From: Pseudomonas putida S13.1.2
GTDB lineage: Bacteria; Pseudomonadota; Gammaproteobacteria; Pseudomonadales; Pseudomonadaceae
Reading direction: 5' to 3'
Length of the DNA stretch: 64,000 nt
Assembly (NCBI RefSeq): GCF_000498395.2
Contig: NZ_CP010979.1
Span: forward strand, 5,614,501-5,678,500
Shown: positions 58,611 to 64,000 of the stretch, in pieces
How positions within the stretch are numbered: the stretch's first letter is position 1
How the letters are laid out: every line of letters starts with the position of its first letter
Notes under the pieces: generated by a model
What the model was told of the DNA's origin: nothing
Seen by the model: the letters and a program-made list of their open reading frames with translations, nothing else
The model's database searches: none
Position numbers and translations under genes: made by a program

Positions 58611-60677
58611 ATGACGCGTCCCGCCAGAATCCTCCTCTGGGCCCTCGCCACCCTGTTAACCCTGCTGGCGATTCTGGTGGTGGTGATCGCCACCTTTGAC
58701 TGGAACCGCGTAAAGCCCCTGCTCAACGAAAAGGTTTCCGAGGCCTTGCACCGGCCCTTCGCAATCAACGGCAACCTGGCCGTGCACTGGCGCACCGAGC
58801 CTGAAGAGGGTGGCTGGCGTGCCTGGGTGCCATGGCCGCATTTCATTGCCGAGGACCTGACCCTGGGCAACCCGGAGTGGCTCAAGGAACCGAAGATGGT
58901 CGGCCTGGAGCGCGTGGAGTTCCGCCTGGCGCCGTTGCCGCTGGTGTTCCAGCAGATCAGCATCCCGCGCATCGACCTGACCAAACCCACTGCCAGCCTC
59001 ACTCGCCTGGCCGATGGCCGTGCCAACTGGACGTTCGACTTCGGCCCCAAGGATGAAAACGCAGAACCGTCCAAATGGCAGCTGGATATAGGTGCGATCG
59101 GTTTCGACCAGGGTAATGTCAGCTTCGACGACCAGACCCTGAAAACCAGCATGAAGGTGCAGATCGACCCGCTGGGCAAGCCGATCCCGTTCAGCGACAT
59201 TGTCGGCAAGGCCAGCGCCGAGAAGGCCGGTGGTGCACAGGACTACGCCTTCGGGCTCAAGGCCCAAGGCCGCTACAAAGGCCAGCCGGTGTCCGGCACC
59301 GGCAAGATCGGCGGCCTGCTGGCCCTGCAGGACGCCAGCCAGCCGTTCCCGCTGCAAGCCGATGTGCGCATCGCTGACACCCATGTGGTGCTCGCCGGCA
59401 CCCTGACCGACCCGCGCAACCTCGGCGCGCTCGACCTGCGCCTGCGCCTGTCCGGTGCCAGCCTGGGCAACCTCTACCCATTGACCGGGGTGACCCTGCC
59501 GGACACCCCGGCCTACTCGACCGACGGTCGTCTCAGCGCCAACCTGCATGCCGCGCAAGGCGCGACGTTCAACTACCAGAATTTCAACGGCAAGATCGGC
59601 GACAGCGACATCCACGGCGACCTGGCCTTCGTCGCCAGCCAGCCACGGCCCAAGCTGTCTGGCAACCTGGTGTCCAACCAGTTGCTGTTCAAGGACCTGG
59701 CGCCGCTGATCGGCGCCGACTCCAACGCCGAGCAGAAGGCCCGTGGGGGGGCCAGCAAGCAGCCGACGGGCAAGGTGCTGCCGGTTGAAGAATTCCGCAC
59801 CGAACGCTGGCGAGCAATGGACGCCGACGTCACTTTTGCCGGCAAGCGCATCGTGCACAGCACGCAACTGCCGTTCAATGACCTGTCGGCCCACGTGATG
59901 CTCGAAGACGGTCTGTTGCGCCTGGAGCCCCTGCGGTTTGGCGTGGCCGGCGGCAACCTGGCCTCCAAAATCCGCCTGGACGGTCGCAGCGTGCCCTTGC
60001 AGGGCCGCGCCCAGCTGACTGCCCGGGGCTTCAAGCTCAAGCAATTGTTCCCCACCTTCGCACCGATGCAGACCAGCTTTGGTGAACTGAATGGCGATGC
60101 CGACATCAGCGGCCGTGGCAATTCGGTTGCGGCCTTGCTGGGGACGGCCAATGGCGACCTGCGCATGCTGATCAACGATGGCGCGATCAGCCGCAGCCTC
60201 ATGGAAATCGCCGGCTTGAACGTGGGCAACTACGTGGTCGGCAAGCTGTTCGGTGATGAAGATGTGAAAATCAATTGCGCAGCGGCCGATGTCGGTCTCA
60301 AGGACGGCCTGGCGACTACGCGGTTGTTCATCTTCGATACCGAGAACGCGATCATCTACATCAACGGCACGGCCAACTTCGCCAGCGAGCAGCTGGACTT
60401 GAAGATCACCCCGGAATCGAAAGGGCTGCGTCTGTTCTCGCTGCGTTCGCCGCTGTATGTGCGGGGGCCGTTTGCCAAACCGAATGCGGGCGTACAGGCG
60501 TTGCCGCTGGCGCTGCGCGGGGCGGGAATGGTGGCGCTGGGGGTGGTGGCCGGGCCGGCGGCAGGGTTGCTGGCGCTGATTGCGCCCAGCAGCGGGGATG
60601 ATCCCAACCAGTGCACGCCGCTGTTGCAGCAGATGAAGGCGGGCAAGGCGCCGGCTGTAGTGAAAGGCAAGAAGTGA
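58611..60677 (+). CDS. AsmA family protein
   Basis: The 688-aa product has an N-terminal membrane anchor (ILLWALATLLTLLAILVVVI) followed by TFDWNRVKPLLNEKVSEALH, the AsmA start signature. A long beta-rich periplasmic part ends in the AsmA C-terminal region (FGELNGDADISGRGNSVAAL, NGDLRMLINDGAISRSLME). AsmA-type proteins form beta-taco grooves thought to move phospholipids between inner and outer membrane. The AAGGAG at 58596 selects ATG 58611. Confidence 0.9.
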   Translation: MTRPARILLWALATLLTLLAILVVVIATFDWNRVKPLLNEKVSEALHRPFAINGNLAVHWRTEPEEGGWRAWVPWPHFIAEDLTLGNPEWLKEPKMVGLERVEFRLAPLPLVFQQISIPRIDLTKPTASLTRLADGRANWTFDFGPKDENAEPSKWQLDIGAIGFDQGNVSFDDQTLKTSMKVQIDPLGKPIPFSDIVGKASAEKAGGAQDYAFGLKAQGRYKGQPVSGTGKIGGLLALQDASQPFPLQADVRIADTHVVLAGTLTDPRNLGALDLRLRLSGASLGNLYPLTGVTLPDTPAYSTDGRLSANLHAAQGATFNYQNFNGKIGDSDIHGDLAFVASQPRPKLSGNLVSNQLLFKDLAPLIGADSNAEQKARGGASKQPTGKVLPVEEFRTERWRAMDADVTFAGKRIVHSTQLPFNDLSAHVMLEDGLLRLEPLRFGVAGGNLASKIRLDGRSVPLQGRAQLTARGFKLKQLFPTFAPMQTSFGELNGDADISGRGNSVAALLGTANGDLRMLINDGAISRSLMEIAGLNVGNYVVGKLFGDEDVKINCAAADVGLKDGLATTRLFIFDTENAIIYINGTANFASEQLDLKITPESKGLRLFSLRSPLYVRGPFAKPNAGVQALPLALRGAGMVALGVVAGPAAGLLALIAPSSGDDPNQCTPLLQQMKAGKAPAVVKGKK

Positions 60678-60784
60678 TGGGGGCCGCGTTGCGGCCCATT
60701 CGCGGCACAAGGCCGCTCCTATAGGGGAAAGCGATCCCTTGTAGGAGCGGCCTTGTGTCGCGAAAGGGGCGCAAAGCCCCCCCA
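60678..60784. repeat. Inverted repeat of the TAGGAGCGGCCTTG class
   Basis: GGGGGCCGCGTTGCGGCCCA hairpin, then TCGCGGCACAAGGCCGCTCC and GTAGGAGCGGCCTTGTGTCG, then GGGGCGCAAAGCCCCCC. It lies between convergent genes. Confidence 0.86.
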
Positions 60785-60788
60785 GCAA

Positions 60789-61319
60789 TTACAGCCCTTG
60801 CAGCAGGTCGGACATGTCGTCCGCGTGCTCTTCTTCCTGGGCCAGGATGTCTTCGAAGATGCGCCGCGTAGTCGGGTCCTTGTCACCGATGTACTGGATG
60901 ATCTCGCGGTAGCTATCAATGGCAATCCGCTCTGCCACCAGGTCTTCCAGCACCATCTCTTTCAGCGAATTACCCGCCACGTACTGGGCATGGGAGTTTT
61001 TTGTCAGGTTATCCGGGTTGAAGTCCGGCTCACCGCCCAACTGCACGATGCGCTCGGCCAACTTGTCGGCATGTTCGGCTTCCTGGTTGGCATGCTCCAG
61101 AAACTCATCGGCAGCCGCGCTGGCCTTGATGCCGCTGGCCATGAAGTAGTGGCGCTTGTAGCGCAGCACGCAGACCAGCTCGGTGGCCAGCGATTCATTC
61201 AGCAAGCGCAGGATTTCCTGACGGTCGGCGTGGTAACCCTCGGTCACGGCGCCTTGCTCCACATGCTGGCGGGCACGTTCGCGCAGGGTTTTCACATCGG
61301 TCAGTTCAGTCGCATTCAT
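60789..61319 (-). CDS. Ferritin-like (Dps/bacterioferritin-type) protein
   Basis: The 176-aa helical product has a four-helix ferritin core with carboxylate/His motifs: LNESLATELVCVLRYKRHYF, HANQEAEHADKLAERI (ExxH), LVAERIAIDSYREII and ILAQEEEHADDM (ExxH). These form a di-iron centre in bacterioferritin-like proteins. Iron storage or DNA protection are the likely roles. Start 61319 (MNATELTD) lies six bases after GGAG; other in-frame ATGs upstream overlap or precede that site. Confidence 0.88.
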   Translation of the reverse strand: MNATELTDVKTLRERARQHVEQGAVTEGYHADRQEILRLLNESLATELVCVLRYKRHYFMASGIKASAAADEFLEHANQEAEHADKLAERIVQLGGEPDFNPDNLTKNSHAQYVAGNSLKEMVLEDLVAERIAIDSYREIIQYIGDKDPTTRRIFEDILAQEEEHADDMSDLLQGL

Positions 61320-61366
61320 GTTCATCTCCGGAAGCATCAGGGTGGTCATGGGAGGTCTTGAGAGGC

Positions 61367-61708
61367 TTACGCGCCGCGGACGGCGTCGCTGTCTTCTTCA
61401 CGTTGTTTGCAGGTTTTGAAGCCCTTGGCATCGACGTGGCCGGTGGCATCGAAGCGCACGTAGTAGGGCTGCTGTTTGCCGTCGCGGTTGAGGATGTAGT
61501 CGTTGCAGGTACCCCCGTGCGGCAGGTCGATCACATTCGATGGGCTGCCGCCGATGGCGATGACCTTTTGCATGGTCATGCCGTGCTCCACCTGCTTGAC
61601 CAGCGGTTCGTCGCGGTAGGTGACATAGTCCACCGGGTTTTCCGGGCGGCTGCCGCAGGCGGCCAGGGTGGCGCTTGCCAGAAGGATTGCCAGGGTCTGC
61701 TTGTACAT
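61367..61708 (-). CDS. osmE: Osmotically inducible lipoprotein OsmE
   Basis: The 113-aa lipoprotein has a signal peptide with lipobox LAAC (Cys18, followed by Gly, favouring outer-membrane sorting). A BamE/SmpA-like domain follows: VKQVEHGMTMQKVIAIGGSP, GGTCNDYILN and PYYVRFDATGHVDAKGFKTC. AGGAGCGGGACC precedes the start. It lies 47 bases upstream of the ferritin-like gene on the same strand; both are stress-type genes and could be co-transcribed. Confidence 0.9.
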   Translation of the reverse strand: MYKQTLAILLASATLAACGSRPENPVDYVTYRDEPLVKQVEHGMTMQKVIAIGGSPSNVIDLPHGGTCNDYILNRDGKQQPYYVRFDATGHVDAKGFKTCKQREEDSDAVRGA

Positions 61709-61831
61709 GGTCCCGCTCCTTGCAAAGGGTCTGTGTGGTTTGGAACCACAGCGCGCGCCGGGAGTTCGATTGCGATGGTCATGATTGGCGCTGTAGTGTT
61801 GCCCGGTCGTCCACGGAAAGGGGCTGGGGCA

Positions 61832-62722
61832 ATGCAGCAGGAATTGGCCACGCGATACCCGTTGGTGCTGGTGCCGGGCATGCTCGGGTTTGTCCGGGTA
61901 GTGCTCTACCCCTACTGGTTTGGCATCGTGCCAGCCCTGCGCAAGGGCGGGGCGCAGGTGTTCCCGGTGCAGGTGTCGCCGCTGCATTCCAGCGAAGTGC
62001 GCGGCGAGCAGTTGCTGGAGATCATCGAAGATATCTGCACCCGTACCGGTGCCGACAAGGTCAACCTCATCGGCCACAGCCAGGGTGCCCTGAGCGCGCG
62101 CTACGCAGCCGCCAAGCGGCCGCAGCGCGTGGCTTCGGTCACCTCGGTGGCCGGCCCCAACCACGGCTCGGAACTGGCTGACCACCTGGAGCGCACGGCG
62201 CCTGGCGATTCACCCCAGGGGCGCATCCTCAAGGCCGTGCTGCATGGTTTTGCCGTGTTGCTGGTGTGGCTGGAAACCGGCTGGCGCCGCGACCCGCTGC
62301 CGGTCGATGTGCACGCCTCGCACCAATCGCTGACCACAGACGGGGTGGCGCTGTTCAACCAGGCGTATCCGCAGGGGCTGCCGCAGACCTGGGGCGGCGA
62401 AGGGGCCTATGAGGTCGATGGCGTGCGCTATTACTCGTGGTCCGGCACCTTGCAGCCCGGCCTGACCGACCAGGGGCGCAACCGCTTTGACGGCAGCAAC
62501 CGCTTCTGCCGCCTGTTCGCGCGCGGCTTCGTCAAGGAAAAGGGCCATTGCGACGGCATGGTCGGGCGTTTCAGTTCGCACCTGGGGCAGGTGATCGGCG
62601 ATGACTATCCACTCGATCATCTGGATATCGTCAACCAGTCGCTCGGCGCCGTGGGCAAGGGCGCCGAGCCGGTGCGGCTGTTCACCGAACATGCAGCCCG
62701 GCTCAAGGCGGCCGGGCTTTAG
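61832..62722 (+). CDS. Lactonizing-lipase family triacylglycerol lipase without signal peptide
   Basis: The 296-aa product resembles Pseudomonas family I lipases: YPLVLVPGMLGFVRV with the oxyanion-hole region, catalytic Ser in GHSQGALSARYAA, ASVTSVAGPNHGSELADHL, and the late Asp and His region DGMVGRFSSHLGQ and DYPLDHLDIVNQ. The start at 61832 leaves no signal peptide, unlike secreted LipA. Unless a start was missed upstream it should be cytoplasmic. No foldase gene is adjacent. Confidence 0.85.
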   Translation: MQQELATRYPLVLVPGMLGFVRVVLYPYWFGIVPALRKGGAQVFPVQVSPLHSSEVRGEQLLEIIEDICTRTGADKVNLIGHSQGALSARYAAAKRPQRVASVTSVAGPNHGSELADHLERTAPGDSPQGRILKAVLHGFAVLLVWLETGWRRDPLPVDVHASHQSLTTDGVALFNQAYPQGLPQTWGGEGAYEVDGVRYYSWSGTLQPGLTDQGRNRFDGSNRFCRLFARGFVKEKGHCDGMVGRFSSHLGQVIGDDYPLDHLDIVNQSLGAVGKGAEPVRLFTEHAARLKAAGL

Positions 62723-62732
62723 TTTCAGGGCT

Positions 62733-63605
62733 TCAGCGGCGTATCGGCGTGGTCCAGCGCTCGGCCAGCACTACCCCTGCCAGGGTCAGCAGGCCGCCGA
62801 CCAGGTGATAGCGCGCCAGTTGCTCGTCGAGCACCAGGGCGGCGATCAGTGCGGTGATCAATGGCAGCAGGTTGAAGAACAGCGTGGTGCGGCTTGGCCC
62901 CAGGCGATGCACGGCCTGCATCCACACCAGTGGCGCGATCATCGAGGCCAGCACGCAGGCGTACAGCACCAGGCCGATGTTATGGCTGTTCAGGCCGGTC
63001 TTGTCCGACAGCAGGAACAGCGGCAGCAGCACCACGATTGCTACCAGCACCTGCAAGTACAGCAACTGCAGCGGTGGCAGGCGCAACTGCCATTTCTTCA
63101 ACAGGAAGCTGTACAGCGCATAGGCAAGGGTGGCGACCAGCATCAGCAGGTCGCCGCTGTTCAAGCCCTGCTGCAGCAGGCTGGCGGGGTGGCCGGCACT
63201 GACCACTTCCAGCACGCCGAAGAATGACACCACCGCGCCCAGCAGGGCGCCGTAGCTCAGGCGCTGGCCCAGCCAGGCGATGGACAGCGCCAGCGACATC
63301 AGTGGCATCAGCGAAAGGATGATGCCCATGTTGGTGGCGCTGGTGATGCCGGCGGCAAAATAGGCCAGGCTCTGGTACATCGCCATGCCCAGCACGCCCA
63401 GCACGAACACTTTGCCCAGGTGTGGGCGAATGGCTGCGCGGTTGCGCCATACGGCGGGCAGCAGGAATGGGGTGAACAGCAAGCCGGCCAGTAGCCAGCG
63501 GTAGAAGCCGATTTCGGCAGGTTGGATGGCACCGGCGGACATCTTGGTGACCACGGTGTTGCCGGCCCAGATGAGGATGGCGGTGAGGGGGAACAGGTAA
63601 TTCAT
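62733..63605 (-). CDS. EamA family (DMT) transporter
   Basis: The 290-aa product has ten predicted helices in two EamA repeats. The first begins MNYLFPLTAILIWAGNTVVT, with the typical WAGN, and the second starts near 150 (LMLVATLAYALYSFLLKKWQ). It ends in a short cytoplasmic tail. Substrates of such metabolite exporters cannot be predicted. It is convergent with the lipase gene and divergent from the AraC-type gene. Confidence 0.9.
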   Translation of the reverse strand: MNYLFPLTAILIWAGNTVVTKMSAGAIQPAEIGFYRWLLAGLLFTPFLLPAVWRNRAAIRPHLGKVFVLGVLGMAMYQSLAYFAAGITSATNMGIILSLMPLMSLALSIAWLGQRLSYGALLGAVVSFFGVLEVVSAGHPASLLQQGLNSGDLLMLVATLAYALYSFLLKKWQLRLPPLQLLYLQVLVAIVVLLPLFLLSDKTGLNSHNIGLVLYACVLASMIAPLVWMQAVHRLGPSRTTLFFNLLPLITALIAALVLDEQLARYHLVGGLLTLAGVVLAERWTTPIRR

Positions 63606-63634
63606 GTAGCGGGTTACTCATTGGGGCCTGGATT

Positions 63635-63752
63635 GGGGCTGCCTTGCAGCCCTTCGCGGGCTTGCCCGCTCCCACAGGGATATCACAGGCCTTGAGGTTG
63701 GCGCAGTTCCTGTGGGAGCGGGCAAGCCCGCGAAGGCCTGCAAGGCAGGCCC
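63635..63752. repeat. REP pair
   Basis: GGGGCTGCCTTGCAGCCCTT hairpin, then TCGCGGGCTTGCCCGCTCCC and its complement, then GGCCTGCAAGGCAGGCC. It separates the EamA gene from the AraC-type gene. Confidence 0.88.
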
Positions 63753-63831
63753 TCGATAGGCCTGTATTATCGAGTGTCTGTTCACAAGCCTATACTCTTA
63801 TCCAGACAACCCACCCCGCAAAGCAGACAGC

Positions 63832-64000
63832 ATGCCGCGCAAATACCTCGATATCCCCCAATTCACCCAACTGCCGGCCCCGGTGTACTTCCGCCACGAC
63901 GAGTTCGTTGCCGATACCCACAGCGCCGTGCACTGCCACGCTTGGGGCCAGCTCAACTACTCGGCTCACGGCGTGATGCACCTGGATGTGGCCGGCCAGC
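63832..64000 (+). CDS. AraC-type transcriptional regulator, 5' part
   Basis: Only 56 codons are inside the window. They read MPRKYLDIPQFTQLPAPVYF, then HDEFVADTHSAVHCHAWGQL and NYSAHGVMHLDVAGQ. The HCHAWGQL segment with its His pair is the cupin-like sensor domain of AraC regulators; the helix-turn-helix part would lie beyond the edge. It is divergent from the EamA transporter, a common regulator-target arrangement. Confidence 0.75.
   Translation, partial: MPRKYLDIPQFTQLPAPVYFRHDEFVADTHSAVHCHAWGQLNYSAHGVMHLDVAGQ

Overview
The window is a chromosomal segment of a fluorescent pseudomonad, most likely the Pseudomonas putida group. The evidence is high GC with NNC/NNG codon bias, the gene order serB-psd-rhdA-motAB-rsgA-orn-queG-tsaE-amiB-mutL-miaA-hfq-hflXKC-hisZ-purA-rnr-rlmB-rpsFR-rplI-dnaB-azurin-nadE-pncB-liv, and many P. 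putida-style REP pairs (TTCGCGGGCNNGCCCGCTCCCACAG). Species assignment is from remembered synteny, not from a search.

Layout. (1) 1-26.4 kb is almost entirely core genome: a membrane protein cut by the left edge, serB, convergent psd, rhdA, an HDOD protein divergent from the flagellar stator genes motAB, rsgA, orn, a UPF0126 channel-like protein and queG, then the long co-directional run nnrD-tsaE-amiB-mutL-miaA-hfq-hflX-hflK-hflC. After a terminator come hisZ and purA, then a chemoreceptor. (2) 26.6-29.8 kb is an AT-richer accessory island. It holds a DUF2867-type gene and an array of three paralogous small membrane proteins. Each is preceded by, and overlapped with, a glycine-rich toxin-like gene: one copy is intact, one is broken by a stop and a frameshift, and one is only a C-terminal stub. 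I read this as a decaying toxin/immunity array. (3) 29.8-33.7 kb carries an iron(III) ABC transporter pair (binding protein and permease, no ATPase) and a SAM methyltransferase. (4) 33.8-45.7 kb has two identical tRNA-Leu(CAG) genes, rnr-rlmB, the ribosomal operon rpsF-rpsR-(membrane protein)-rplI, dnaB, a 1.15 kb repeat-rich gap, a YgiQ-type radical SAM protein and a LOG-family phosphoribohydrolase. (5) 46-54.2 kb has azurin with an ANR-type box, the NAD salvage genes nadE and pncB, and a sigma-54-promoted five-gene branched-chain amino acid-type ABC transporter. (6) 54.2-64 kb starts with a 0.7 kb gap carrying a cluster of DnaA-box-like motifs. It continues with an SDR, an AGE-family epimerase, a TetR regulator, a secreted 45-bp-repeat protein, AsmA, a ferritin-like protein, osmE, a lipase, an EamA transporter and the start of an AraC regulator.

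Functional themes. The hfq-hflXKC run couples RNA biology and FtsH-associated membrane quality control. The rpsF operon and dnaB group translation and replication. nadE and pncB together supply NAD. The accessory island at 27-29.5 kb, the DnaA-box cluster at 54.3-54.8 kb and the nested inverted repeats at 41.5-42.5 kb are the parts not explained by ordinary core genes.
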